DNA of 64,000 bases from CAVPGP01 sp963718065 (GCA_963718065.1 CAVQYE010000020.1:62001-126000), one strand, 5' to 3'. Counted from the stretch's first letter, positions 18,992 through 27,752 are shown. Notes: a model not told the origin generated them from the letters alone. Program-made: numbers and translations.

Positions 18992-19116
18992 TGAACCCGG
19001 CAGCGAGGTAGCGGTTTGGCGCGGCGACGGCCGCGCGTTTTCGGCGCAGTCGCCGAGGCCTGCACTGCGGGCATCGGGTGCTGCGCGCCCACCGCTACGA
19101 CTCGGAGGTGCCACGA

Positions 19117-19581
19117 ATGAATCGTCAGAACCTCTTCTCCGACTCATGGGACGGAGAGAACGAAGAAGACCGGACTCGACACCGAGTCTTCTGGCGGCCG
19201 GACGACGCCAGGATGGGAGCAACGCTGTACGAGCTGGCCCCCGGCGCGCCCGATACGCGGCTGCACATGCACTTCGGAGCCGAGGAGATGTTCTTCGTCC
19301 TGAGCGGACGTCCCCTCTTCCGGAACCAGCACGGCGAGGAGGAGCTCGCTCCGGGCGACTTCGTCTTCTGCCCGGAGGGACGTGCCGGGCTCCACGCGTT
19401 CAGCAACCCCACCGAAGAGCCCGCTCGGATCCTCGCGATGAGTGCCGGGAGCTTCCCGGACGTCGTCGCCTACCCCGAAGACGGATATGCATGGGTGGCG
19501 ACTCGCGATCCCGATCCCGAGCTCGTCGCGAGAGGCGGCGACCCCGGCATCATCGCTCGCTTCGAGATCCCGATCGAGTAG
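19117..19581 (+). CDS. Cupin-domain protein
   Basis: 154 residues. ATG 19117 is preceded by GGAGGTG, so it is one of the few genes here with a clear ribosome-binding site. Cupin motif 1 is visible as LHMHFGAEEMFFVLSGRPLFRN (two His and a Glu as metal ligands, about 50-71) and motif 2 as PGDFVFCPEGRAGLHAFSNP. It is a single-domain cupin of unknown substrate, possibly a small-molecule binding or dioxygenase-like protein. Confidence 0.8.
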   Translation: MNRQNLFSDSWDGENEEDRTRHRVFWRPDDARMGATLYELAPGAPDTRLHMHFGAEEMFFVLSGRPLFRNQHGEEELAPGDFVFCPEGRAGLHAFSNPTEEPARILAMSAGSFPDVVAYPEDGYAWVATRDPDPELVARGGDPGIIARFEIPIE

Positions 19582-19588
19582 GAGTCGC

Positions 19589-19620
19589 AGCGAAGAGGCC
19601 GCGCGAGCGGCCTCTTCGCT
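19589..19620 (+). terminator. Strong 14-bp hairpin after the cupin gene
   Basis: AGCGAAGAGGCCGC (19589-19602) pairs perfectly with GCGGCCTCTTCGCT (19607-19620) around a GCGA loop of GNRA type. It begins 7 bp after the cupin stop. There is no long T run, as is common in high-GC bacteria. Confidence 0.8.
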
Positions 19621-19639
19621 TCTCCGACGCGGGGCGGGC

Positions 19640-19645
19640 TACCGT
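19640..19645 (+). promoter_or_regulatory. TACCGT -10 box of methyltransferase gene
   Basis: TACCGT, 7 nt, then ATG 19653. It lies just after the hairpin terminator, which supports a separate transcript. Confidence 0.5.
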
Positions 19646-19652
19646 GCGCCAG

Positions 19653-20195
19653 ATGCATCAGCACGGACAGCGGTACGACCGAGCGCAACAGGAAATCGTT
19701 GGCGCGTCACTGGATCTCGAGGTGCTCCGCATGCTCGACCTGGGGGTCGGCACGGGCGAGACGTCACGACGATGCTTGGAGGCGCACCCGGCGGCGCACG
19801 CCGTGTGCCTCGATCAAGACCAAGACAAGCTGGACGCGGCGGCCGATGTTCTGGGCGCGAGAGCGGAGCTGCGACTTGGCCGCTTCCAGGATCGACTACC
19901 GGAAGGGCCCTTCGAGCTGATCGTTTCCGCATTCGCTTTGCATCACGTCGACGAGGCGTTGAAGGCAGACCTGCTTCCCCGTGTCGCGGAGCGGCTGTCG
20001 GAGGGCGGACGGTTCGTGCTGGCCGATGTCGTCGAACCGCACGCTCCGGTCTCCGAGCCGACCCCACTGGATCGAGCCCAGAGCGTGGTCAGCCGCACGG
20101 ATGAACTGCTGGACGTCCTCCGCCAGGCCGGCTTTCAGCCCGAGGTTCGGTGGGCAGAGCACGACCTCGTCGTCATTGCCGCGTCGGTCGGCTGA
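19653..20195 (+). CDS. Small class I SAM-dependent methyltransferase
   Basis: 180 residues. Motif I is LRMLDLGVGTGETSRR (about 25-40), the acidic residue after strand 2 is CLDQDQDKL, and FELIVSAFALHHVDEALK plus LPRVAERLSEGGRFVLADVVE mark later motifs. It is short for the family but the core fold is complete. The target is unknown. Its end abuts the convergent gene at 20199. Confidence 0.75.
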   Translation: MHQHGQRYDRAQQEIVGASLDLEVLRMLDLGVGTGETSRRCLEAHPAAHAVCLDQDQDKLDAAADVLGARAELRLGRFQDRLPEGPFELIVSAFALHHVDEALKADLLPRVAERLSEGGRFVLADVVEPHAPVSEPTPLDRAQSVVSRTDELLDVLRQAGFQPEVRWAEHDLVVIAASVG

Positions 20196-20198
20196 ACG

Positions 20199-20792
20199 CT
20201 AGGGCGCGAGCTCGCCGCGGACGACGACGGTGCGGCTGAAGCTCGTGCCGTCGATCTGGAAGCCGTAGCAGCCGGCCGTGAGCACGCGAACACCCGATGG
20301 CACGCCCCGGCTGCCCGTTGGCTGGCCCGACCAGGAGACAGTGGTGTACGGGTAGATGCGGAGCTCCGGCTGGGGAAGCCTGCCGCCGTTGAAGCCCACG
20401 CGCTGAGGGCCGTCGAGCCGCCGCCCACGGATCAGCACCGGCCCGCGATAGCTCGGCAGGACGTACCAGAACACCTTCTCACCGAACCACGGACCGCCGT
20501 ACTGCTCGTCACGGGTGGCGGAGAGAAGTCCCCCGCTGGAGCCGAGACCCGGATAGACCGGTCCTCGGCCGATGCCGGTTCCGCCGAAGATCTTGTGACG
20601 CTCCCACGCGATTCGCGTGTCGACGCGGCTAACCGGGCACGCCTGGCCGGCCGTCACTTTCGGCAAGTGGAACGGCCGACGCAGTTTGCTCCATTCATCG
20701 CCGCTGCGCGCCGCCGCCCCCGACGCGAGCAGGACGCCGACGAGAACAGCGGTCGCCGCGACGAATGCCCTGCGCACGATGCGTGTGCCCAT
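20199..20792 (-). CDS. Secreted protein of unknown function
   Basis: 197 residues with a classic signal peptide (RRAFVAATAVLVGVLLASGAAA, cleavage near residue 28). The mature part has RIAWERHKIFGGTGIGRGPVYPGL, YWYVLPSYRGPVLIRGRRLDGP-like beta segments, and one central and one late Cys that could form a disulfide. I do not recognise a family. A TACTAT box lies 13 nt before the ATG. Confidence 0.65.
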   Translation of the reverse strand: MGTRIVRRAFVAATAVLVGVLLASGAAARSGDEWSKLRRPFHLPKVTAGQACPVSRVDTRIAWERHKIFGGTGIGRGPVYPGLGSSGGLLSATRDEQYGGPWFGEKVFWYVLPSYRGPVLIRGRRLDGPQRVGFNGGRLPQPELRIYPYTTVSWSGQPTGSRGVPSGVRVLTAGCYGFQIDGTSFSRTVVVRGELAP

Positions 20793-20847
20793 CACACCGG
20801 TACAAATAGTAGGCCGCTGAGGTTCCCGTCGACACCGCCGGCGTTCA

Positions 20848-20900
20848 GTAGCCCCGCGCAGCGCCTGGTAGCCCCGCGCAGCGCTCAGTAGCATTGCGTC
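20848..20900 (+). repeat. 20-bp tandem repeat upstream of MBL-like gene
   Basis: The 17-mer GTAGCCCCGCGCAGCGC occurs at 20848-20864 and 20868-20884 with a 20-bp period. A degenerate third unit begins at 20888 (GTAGCATTGCGTC) and its TAGCAT is the putative -10 box for the gene at 20901. Confidence 0.75.
20889..20894 (+). promoter_or_regulatory. TAGCAT -10 box inside the third repeat unit
   Basis: TAGCAT, 6 nt, then GTG 20901. The two upstream repeat units have TAGCCC at the same phase, so only the last unit matches T-A-N-N-N-T. Confidence 0.5.
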
Positions 20901-21566
20901 GTGCGCGAGTTGCGTCCGGGTTTGTGGCATTGGGAGGCACCGCACCCGCAGTGGGAGGCGACCGAGCCGTGGAGCGAGAACGTGTCGTCCTACGCGATCG
21001 ACGACGGCGAGCGGCTGCTGCTCTTCGATCCGCTGGCCGTGCCGAGCGAGCTCGTGGATCTCGCGGCCGGCCGTGAGACGGCGATCGTGCTCACCGCGCC
21101 GTGGCACGAGCGTGACGCGGAAAGCCTGGTCGAGCGGCTCGGCGTGCCGGTCTACACGCCGCTGCCCGACACCGCGCAGTACCTGATGGACACGTACGGC
21201 ATCACCGCCGAGCAGGCCGGTGACGGCAGTCCCGACGTCGTCTGGCTGCTCCGCGAGCAGAAAGGCGAGGCGCGCCCGTACTCGGCCGGCGACCGGCTGC
21301 CGTTCGGTGCCGACGTGTTCCCGGGGCACAAGGCGAACGACACCGTGCTCTGGGTCGAGGGCCAGCGTGCCGTGATCTCCGGCGACACGCTCGTCGACTT
21401 CGGCCAGGGCCTCGAAATCAACGAGAGGTGGCTCCGTCCCGGCGTGACACGCGAGGAGATCGCCGAGGGACTGCGCCCGCTGCTCGCGCTGCCGGTCGAG
21501 CACGTGCTCGCGACGCACGGCGGTCCGACCGACCGGGCCGCCCTCGAGCGCGCGTTGTCCTCCTAG
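20901..21566 (+). CDS. MBL-fold-like protein with degenerate metal motif
   Basis: 221 residues from GTG 20901. Overall it follows the metallo-beta-lactamase layout: early WHWEAPHPQW, SSYAIDDGERLLLFDPLAVPSE, then the usual HxHxDH position reads TAPWHERDAESL (about 73-84), followed by FPGHKANDTVLWV, ISGDTLVDFG and a late ATHGGP. Only part of the metal ligand set is kept. It may bind one metal or have lost hydrolase activity. Confidence 0.66.
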   Translation: MRELRPGLWHWEAPHPQWEATEPWSENVSSYAIDDGERLLLFDPLAVPSELVDLAAGRETAIVLTAPWHERDAESLVERLGVPVYTPLPDTAQYLMDTYGITAEQAGDGSPDVVWLLREQKGEARPYSAGDRLPFGADVFPGHKANDTVLWVEGQRAVISGDTLVDFGQGLEINERWLRPGVTREEIAEGLRPLLALPVEHVLATHGGPTDRAALERALSS

Positions 21567-21616
21567 ACGGCTCGTCGTGCCGGCGGTCGCAGCGTTCGTG
21601 CCGAGGCGCGAGCTGC

Positions 21617-23713
21617 CTACCGCGCCCGCACTTGGTACGCCGCGACGGGCCGGTCGTTCAGCACGTCCGCATACGGAAACACGAAGCGGCCGTTCCGGAG
21701 CTCGCCCACCACGTTGCCGATCGGCGTGCCCGCCGCACTGACCGCAGTCGCCTCGACGCCCGAACCCGGCGGCGGCTTCACCGCGATGCGCGTGTCTGCG
21801 CCGATCGGCTGGCGAACCGTCACGGCTCCCGCGCTGCGCTCGACGAACACGTAGTGCGTGCCTGTCGCGTCGCTCAGGGAGCCGGCAACGAGCTCGGGTG
21901 TTCGGGCGAGGAAGCCGTTGGGTGCGACGTTGTAGCCGTCGACCGTGAAGCTGCTGGCCGGGTCCAGGTTCGCGACGACCGTCAGGTCGCCGAATGTGCT
22001 TTCGGTTACCCCAGGCGCGAGGTCGCGATACCGCGTCAGCGGCACACCCGCGTAGTGCGGGCCAAGCGTCCGCTGCAGGCGCGCCACCAGGTCGAGCCAG
22101 GGACCGGCTCCGTTCTCCCACATGTACGAGCTCATCATTCCGAAGGCGAGATTCCAGGTCAGCACCTCGCGGTCGTTCGCCATCGTGGCGGCGAAGAGAT
22201 CGTGTTGGTACAGGAGCACCTTGTCGTGCAGGAGCCACACCGCGAGCGGATAGGGCTCCCAGTTGCCGGTCCCGAACTGCAGGTTCGGTAGATCGAGCTC
22301 CCGCGCCATCATCATCAGCCCGCCGTGGAAGCCGCTGAAGTCGCGCGCGAGCCGGTCCCAGCCGTCCTCCACCATCAGACAGCGGTTCGCGTACGGAGCG
22401 AGCAGCGAGAGCCAGCTGTCGTAGTACGACTCGGGGCTCGGCGCGGCGGGATTGAAGTCGCGGAGCCACGGACGCGCACCGAGCTGGTCGAGGAACAGGC
22501 AGTCGGCGGGAACTTCGGTGCGCCAAGCTTCCAGCTGGCTCGCGACTCGAGCGCGGACGGCCGGGCTCGCCGCCGAGACGATGACGCCCGTGCGGCTGTT
22601 GTAGGCGATCGAAACCGGGTTGCCGTGGTCGTCGAGCACCGCGACGTTCCTCGGATCGGAGCTCCGCATTGTCGGCGACGCGGGATCCCACCAGGTGAGG
22701 TTGTCGTATGGCATGACGAGATCGCCCCGTGCATGCGCCCGCTCGACCAGCTGGCGGAAATCGGCGGTCGTTCCGAAGCGCGCGTCTGGCGGCAGCACGT
22801 CGGGCAAGTTCACGTCGTGGCCGCCGGGCTGGTAGGCGACCGGATGCACGAGCACCGGCGAGGGCAGGCCCGAGAGGTCGAGATCTCGGAACGGTGCCAG
22901 GCGCTGAAGGTCCGTCTTGATCAGGGGCGCCTGCGCGAGCGTTTGCAGCCGTGCCCCCAGCTTGCTCTGCAGCGACGGGTACCGGTCGATGCCGTTGTCG
23001 TGGCGATACGCGAGGATCGACTGCTGCGCCGTTCCGCCCACGCGCACGCGAACGACGGGGCTCACCCAGCGCGTGCCGGGCGCGATCCACGTCTGGAACT
23101 CGTGGACGACGCAGAACGATCCGCCGCCGCACTCGCCCGCCGGCCAATGGGCGAAGCCGAGGTTGACCGGTCGAATCGGTCCAGTCGAAACCGAATAGAG
23201 CGCGACGTGTGTCCGGCGGACGTCGAGGGAGAGATAGTCGGCGAAAGCCCAACGCGACGGATAGATCTGGATGTTGTCGCCGACGCGCGAGAAGAAAGCC
23301 GGTTTCAGACGCACGCCCGGCAGCACGTTCGGCGCATAGCCCGCACGCACTGCGGCGACGTCGCCGATGACCCTGGCGGGGAACGGGACCGCCGGACGCG
23401 TCTCACCGCGATTCGTCAGCGTCAGCTGGAGGTCGAAGAACGTCGGGCGCGCCTGGACCGTGACGATCGACGACGGTGCAGTGAGCGTGAGGGTCGACGA
23501 CTTCGCCTGCCACCGTTGCGTCACCCGGCCGGAGATCAGGGTGCCGCGTAGCAGGCTTGCGCCATTCGAGAACAGCTCGAAACCGCCCTTGTTGACGACG
23601 AGCCGGTAATTGCTGCCGTTGATGACGAGCCGGTCGCGGCTCGGCGCGGCGGCTGCAGCCGACCCGCAGACGAGCAGCACGAAAGCGACAGCTAGGGCGA
23701 CCCCTCGGCTCAT
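21617..23713 (-). CDS. Secreted glycoside-hydrolase-like TIM-barrel protein
   Basis: 698 residues with an N-terminal signal peptide (LAVAFVLLVCGSAAAAA). A beta-sandwich region (about 30-240) precedes a TIM-barrel-like part with VHPVAYQPGGHDVN, VMPYDNLTWWDP, DCLFLDQLG (about 440) and NRCLMVEDGWDRL (about 470), where the Asp and Glu are candidate catalytic residues. A C-terminal beta domain follows. It resembles uncharacterised DUF6259-like or GH36/GH101-type glycosidases, but family membership is a guess. It likely acts on extracellular glycan. Confidence 0.6.
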   Translation of the reverse strand: MSRGVALAVAFVLLVCGSAAAAAPSRDRLVINGSNYRLVVNKGGFELFSNGASLLRGTLISGRVTQRWQAKSSTLTLTAPSSIVTVQARPTFFDLQLTLTNRGETRPAVPFPARVIGDVAAVRAGYAPNVLPGVRLKPAFFSRVGDNIQIYPSRWAFADYLSLDVRRTHVALYSVSTGPIRPVNLGFAHWPAGECGGGSFCVVHEFQTWIAPGTRWVSPVVRVRVGGTAQQSILAYRHDNGIDRYPSLQSKLGARLQTLAQAPLIKTDLQRLAPFRDLDLSGLPSPVLVHPVAYQPGGHDVNLPDVLPPDARFGTTADFRQLVERAHARGDLVMPYDNLTWWDPASPTMRSSDPRNVAVLDDHGNPVSIAYNSRTGVIVSAASPAVRARVASQLEAWRTEVPADCLFLDQLGARPWLRDFNPAAPSPESYYDSWLSLLAPYANRCLMVEDGWDRLARDFSGFHGGLMMMARELDLPNLQFGTGNWEPYPLAVWLLHDKVLLYQHDLFAATMANDREVLTWNLAFGMMSSYMWENGAGPWLDLVARLQRTLGPHYAGVPLTRYRDLAPGVTESTFGDLTVVANLDPASSFTVDGYNVAPNGFLARTPELVAGSLSDATGTHYVFVERSAGAVTVRQPIGADTRIAVKPPPGSGVEATAVSAAGTPIGNVVGELRNGRFVFPYADVLNDRPVAAYQVRAR

Positions 23714-23734
23714 GCCATGTCAGATGATGCACAC

Positions 23735-25207
23735 ATGCGAGTCGTACTGGGACTACTGCTGGCCGCACTCGCGCTCGCCGGGCCGCCGGAAATCTCGCTC
23801 GCCGCGGAGTCCAACTCGTTTGTCGTCCGCTCGGGCGCGAAGCTCACACTCGACGGAAAGCCGTTCCGCTTCGGTGGAGCCAATATCGAGTGGCTCGGGC
23901 TCGAAGGCTACGGGCCGTTCGATCCGGCTGGACCGCATCTTCCGAGCCATTACGAGATCGACGATGCGCTTGCCACCGCGCGCGAGCTGGGCGCGGTCGT
24001 CGTCCGGAGTCAGACGATGGGCGACTCGGTCGGATGCCCTGAATGCATCGAGCCGTCGCTCGGCCACTTCAACGACGCCGCCTTCGAGCGGATCGACTAC
24101 GCGCTCGCGTCCGCGCGCAAGTACGGCATCAGGGTCATCCCGACGATCGTCGGCGACGACGCGCGCGCAGGCGGGACCGGCTGTGTCTATCTCCGCTGGC
24201 GCGGCATCGACGTCCCAAACTGCTCGCTGATCAACATGGAGCCGTTCTGGAAGAACGCAACCGTCATCGGCGACGTGAAGCGGCACATCGAGGGAGTCCT
24301 GAACCACGTCAACGTCTACACGCACGTTGCGTACAAGGACGATCCGACGATCCTGGGCTGGGATCTCCTGAACGGCGGCGGCAGTCCGCCCGCGTGGACG
24401 CAGGAGATCGTGCCCTTCGTCCGCGGCCTCGACGGCCGGCACCTGATCCTCTCCGGCGCCGCCAACGCGAGTCTCCCCGCCGTCGACGTCTGCGTGAGCT
24501 TCGTCTATCCGCATTGGTCCCAGCCGCTCGCATCGGTGACGGACGACATCGCCGCGTGCCGGGCCGCCGGCAAGCCGTTCGCCGCGTACGAGTACGGCTG
24601 GGACGCGACGAACTACCCGACGCTGCGCGGGCTGGGGAAGTTCCTCGACACGCTCCGTGCCGACCCACGCATCACCGGTGATGCGTTCTGGGCCCTGCAG
24701 GCGCACCGCGTCGGCCACGGCTGGATGCCGATACCCGCCGACACGAGCGACCCGACCGCGGCGCGCCACCTCGAGAGCGGCCAGTGGTGGGCGCTTTACT
24801 ACCCGGGGATCCAGACGCTCGTGTCGAGCGCGGCGGAGATGAGTGCGCGCGCCCAGGCGATCCGCAGCCACAACTACGCGATGCGCGGCGTGAAGGTGCC
24901 GCGCCACGCGATCCCGCCTGCGCCGGTCGTGACCTCGGTCGTCTACGGGCCGACGACGTTCTTCGGCCGGGTCGGCGTCCGCGTCTACTGGCAGGGCTCT
25001 GCCGGCGCCAGGAACTACACCGTCCAGCGGGCTCCGCGCGCGGGCGGTCCGTGGACGAGCCTGTGCCGGCGCTGCGCGACCGATCTCGACGACGGGTTCG
25101 TCGACCTCTCGCAGGTCTCCAAGGTCAGCTGGTACCGCGTCATTCCGTACAACCTCGACGGCAGAGCCGGGGGAGCGTCGAAGACCCGTGCAATCGACCT
25201 CGCCTGA
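23735..25207 (+). CDS. Secreted GH5-like (mannanase-type) protein with altered acid/base site
   Basis: 490 residues from ATG 23735; ATG 23717 in the same frame is possible but leaves a polar stretch before the signal peptide. After the signal, SGAKLTLDGKPFRFGGANIEWLGL is the GH5 mannanase start. The barrel continues through DPTILGWDLLNGGG, where GH5 enzymes have N-E at strand 4; here it is N-G, so the acid/base Glu is missing. The strand-7 nucleophile Glu is present in KPFAAYEYGWD. A fibronectin-III-like domain (YWQGSAGARNYTVQRAP) ends the protein. Confidence 0.75.
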   Translation: MRVVLGLLLAALALAGPPEISLAAESNSFVVRSGAKLTLDGKPFRFGGANIEWLGLEGYGPFDPAGPHLPSHYEIDDALATARELGAVVVRSQTMGDSVGCPECIEPSLGHFNDAAFERIDYALASARKYGIRVIPTIVGDDARAGGTGCVYLRWRGIDVPNCSLINMEPFWKNATVIGDVKRHIEGVLNHVNVYTHVAYKDDPTILGWDLLNGGGSPPAWTQEIVPFVRGLDGRHLILSGAANASLPAVDVCVSFVYPHWSQPLASVTDDIAACRAAGKPFAAYEYGWDATNYPTLRGLGKFLDTLRADPRITGDAFWALQAHRVGHGWMPIPADTSDPTAARHLESGQWWALYYPGIQTLVSSAAEMSARAQAIRSHNYAMRGVKVPRHAIPPAPVVTSVVYGPTTFFGRVGVRVYWQGSAGARNYTVQRAPRAGGPWTSLCRRCATDLDDGFVDLSQVSKVSWYRVIPYNLDGRAGGASKTRAIDLA

Positions 25208-25228
25208 ACGCGGCGACAAAGTGGTGAT

Positions 25229-25255
25229 GGCGCCGCCGGCAAGGCCGGCGGCGCC
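25229..25255. terminator. 12-bp GC hairpin between convergent genes
   Basis: GGCGCCGCCGGC (25229-25240) pairs perfectly with GCCGGCGGCGCC (25244-25255) around AAG. It sits between the ends of the GH5-like and Ig-like genes and can serve both. Confidence 0.78.
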
Positions 25256-25271
25256 CCGTTCGACTCAGCCG

Positions 25272-26246
25272 CTAGCGGCGGAAGGTCCGGCGAGCGACGG
25301 CGCTCGTCAGGCCGGACTTGTCACGCGCGCTCAGCGAGATCGTGTAGCGCCCGTGACCACGGAAGCGCTGCACCGGCACCCAGTTCCGCGTGTAGACGGC
25401 GCACGGGTTCGGTGCGTTCAGGGTCGAGAAGCGCCGCGTATACGACGCCTTGCCCGGCCGCGAGTCGGTCTCGATGATCGACAGGTTCTTGGCCGAGTCG
25501 TCGCAGATCCGGAACCGCGCGTAGACGCGGGCGCCGAGGAAGCGGATCGAGACGATCGTCAGCGACGGCCGCTTGTTCGTGATCGGGATCGCCGGCTCGA
25601 CGACCGACGTGACGCCCGAGTTCGACGTCGCGCTGCCCGAGGTGTTCTTGCCGGTGACCGCGACGCGGAGCCGGAAGCCGATGTCCGTGATGCGGACGTT
25701 GTAGGTCTGGCCCGTCGCGCCGGAGACGGCGAGGCAGTTGCTGCCGTCGGAGTCACAACGCTGCCACTGGTACGTGAACGTCGGCGTGCCCGTCCAGGTG
25801 CCGGGGTCGGCGTTGAGGGTCTCGGCGACGCGGGCTTCCCCGCTGATCGTCGGCTTGGCCGTGTTGGTCGGCGCAGCCGCGTTCGCCGGCACCGGCGCAG
25901 TCGCGGCGGACCGTGCGTTCGTCGCACCGTCGGCGTTGACGGCGGTGACGACCGAGCGGAACGACCTGCCCGCGTCGACCCCTCTGACCGTGAACGTCTT
26001 CTGGGTCGCTCCGGCAACGTTGGCGCAGCTCGCGCCGGCCGCGTTGCAGCGCTGCCACTGGTACTGGAACGCCGTGGGGCTCTCCGTCCAGTTGCCGTTC
26101 GACGTGGTCAGCGTCTCGCCCACCTTGGGCGTCCCGGTGATCGCCGGCGGCGCCGAGTTGACCGGCGCAGCCGCGAAGGCCGGGGCGGCTGCCGCAAGCG
26201 CCGCACACGTGACCATCAGCAGCATCGTGATTCGTTTCAGGCTCAC
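25272..26246 (-). CDS. Secreted protein with two Ig-like YQWQRC repeats
   Basis: 324 residues from GTG 26246, preceded by GGAAAGGA. A signal peptide (LLMVTCAALAAAAPAFA) is followed by two copies of a roughly 90-residue module with the pattern P.I.G...VGETL...G.W...PT..YQWQRC...G..C..V.GAT (about 33-120 and 124-212). Each carries two Cys that could pair. The C-terminal 110 residues form another beta-rich domain. Such modules are abundant in secreted proteins of Thermoleophilia and support that taxonomic guess. A surface-adhesion role is inference. Confidence 0.78.
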   Translation of the reverse strand: MSLKRITMLLMVTCAALAAAAPAFAAAPVNSAPPAITGTPKVGETLTTSNGNWTESPTAFQYQWQRCNAAGASCANVAGATQKTFTVRGVDAGRSFRSVVTAVNADGATNARSAATAPVPANAAAPTNTAKPTISGEARVAETLNADPGTWTGTPTFTYQWQRCDSDGSNCLAVSGATGQTYNVRITDIGFRLRVAVTGKNTSGSATSNSGVTSVVEPAIPITNKRPSLTIVSIRFLGARVYARFRICDDSAKNLSIIETDSRPGKASYTRRFSTLNAPNPCAVYTRNWVPVQRFRGHGRYTISLSARDKSGLTSAVARRTFRR

Positions 26247-26356
26247 AGGAAGTCCTTTCCGCAGGTTGCGAACTACGGTCCCAACGGAATGCGGGGGCCG
26301 GCGGTAACGGCTTGAAGGCGGTGCTTACGGACCGTTTACGACCGGAACCGGTGCGA

Positions 26357-26362
26357 TAGCGT
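26357..26362 (+). promoter_or_regulatory. TAGCGT -10 box with TTTACG -35-like box
   Basis: TAGCGT, 7 nt (CCGGCGG), then ATG 26370. TTTACG at 26335-26340 lies 16 nt upstream at the -35 position. Confidence 0.55.
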
Positions 26363-26369
26363 CCGGCGG

Positions 26370-27752
26370 ATGAAGTGGCGCCTGCAGGCCGTGGACGCGG
26401 TCGCCCTCGGAGGCGTGCTGCTTGCGACGCTGCTGCTCTTCAGCCAGGGACTGACCGACGCGCCGCCCGATTACGACGAGGGCGTGTACCTCGCGAGCGC
26501 GGACGCGCTCCGGCACGGGCAGGAGCTCGGGACGGATGTCTTCGGCTCGCAGATGCCGGGCTTCTACTCGTTCCTCCAGGGCGCGGTGACGTTCTTCGGC
26601 CTGTCGCTGACGGGCGTGAGGACGGCGATCCTGCTGTCGGCGCTCGTCGGCTGTACGGCCGCCTACGTGATCGGCCGCCGGCTCGACGGTCCGCTCGCCG
26701 GCGTGCTGGCCGGCCTCGGCGTCGCGGCGACGCCGTTCTTCGGGATCTACTCGCACCGGATCACGGCCGACCTGCCCGCGATCAGCCTGCTGCTCGTCGC
26801 CTTCGCGCTCTTGCTGTTCCCGGGCACCACCGCGGCCGTGCTCGGTGGGATCGCGCTGGGCGGTGCGGTGACGATGAAGATCTCGATGGCCGCGGGGGTC
26901 GTCGTGCTCGCGGTGCTGATCCTGGACGGACGGCTGCCGCTGCGGCGCGCCGCAATCGTCGCGGGCGCGGCGCTGCTGCCCGTGCTCGTCGTCCTGCTCG
27001 AGTACCGGCACGGGCTGTCGGAGATCTGGACGGGCGCGGTGACCTACCACCAGAAGGCTCGGAACGCGCCCGGGCTCGAGCAGTCGAATCAGTACCGCCT
27101 CCGGTCGGCAGCGCTGGGGCCGGGCGTCGCGTGGGCCTGGTTCCTCGGGCTCGGCGTGGTCGGCGCGCTGATCTCGGACCGAGCCCGGCGGCGGTCGCTT
27201 CCCTTCTGGATCTTCGCGATCGTGGCGGGTGCGTTTCTCCTCTGGCACCGGCCGCTGCACGACAATCACTTCCCGCTGCTCGCGCCCGCCGCCGTCGCCG
27301 CGGCCCTCGGCATCACGGGCGGCCTGCGTGTGCTGCCGAGGCCAGTTCGCATCGCGGGGCTCGCCGCCGTGGTGGTCGCGCTGGGCGCGGCGTACGTGTC
27401 GAGCTTCCGCGACTCGCGTGCCGAGCGGGAGGCGACTCCGCCCGAGCTGCTCTGGGGGGCGCGGGCGCTGCGGGCTGCAACGAGCCCGGGAGAGCTCGTC
27501 GCGACAGACCGTCAGTACGCCGCGGTCGAAGCAGGCCGGCGCGTCCCCGGCGACCTCGTGGACACGGCTGTCCTCCGGTTCGAATCCGGCCTTTTGACCC
27601 CCCAGCGCGTGATCGAGGATCTCGAGCGGGACCACATCCGTGCGGTCTTCGTCGATCGCGCGTTTCGGCTGTACCCGGAGCTGATGGCGTACCTGGCTCG
27701 CCGGTATCCGCGCCAGGTGCACTTCGGGGAGGCCGTCGTCTTCGTCCGGTGA
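26370..27752 (+). CDS. GT-C family (GT39-like) membrane glycosyltransferase
   Basis: 460 residues with about 10 membrane helices. After the first helix comes APPDYDEGVYLASADAL (about 31-47), the acidic DYDE loop that holds the catalytic Asp in PMT/ArnT-type enzymes, followed by QMPGFYSFLQGAV. GT-C enzymes take a sugar from polyprenyl-phosphate and transfer it outside the membrane, so the DPM1-like proteins at 15359 or 41394 may supply the donor. The last 100 residues form a soluble domain. Confidence 0.82.
   Translation: MKWRLQAVDAVALGGVLLATLLLFSQGLTDAPPDYDEGVYLASADALRHGQELGTDVFGSQMPGFYSFLQGAVTFFGLSLTGVRTAILLSALVGCTAAYVIGRRLDGPLAGVLAGLGVAATPFFGIYSHRITADLPAISLLLVAFALLLFPGTTAAVLGGIALGGAVTMKISMAAGVVVLAVLILDGRLPLRRAAIVAGAALLPVLVVLLEYRHGLSEIWTGAVTYHQKARNAPGLEQSNQYRLRSAALGPGVAWAWFLGLGVVGALISDRARRRSLPFWIFAIVAGAFLLWHRPLHDNHFPLLAPAAVAAALGITGGLRVLPRPVRIAGLAAVVVALGAAYVSSFRDSRAEREATPPELLWGARALRAATSPGELVATDRQYAAVEAGRRVPGDLVDTAVLRFESGLLTPQRVIEDLERDHIRAVFVDRAFRLYPELMAYLARRYPRQVHFGEAVVFVR

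Noticed and set aside
21567..21616. Possible terminator between the MBL-like and glycosidase genes
   Set aside because: Only a direct repeat TCGTGCCG was found, no stable inverted repeat.
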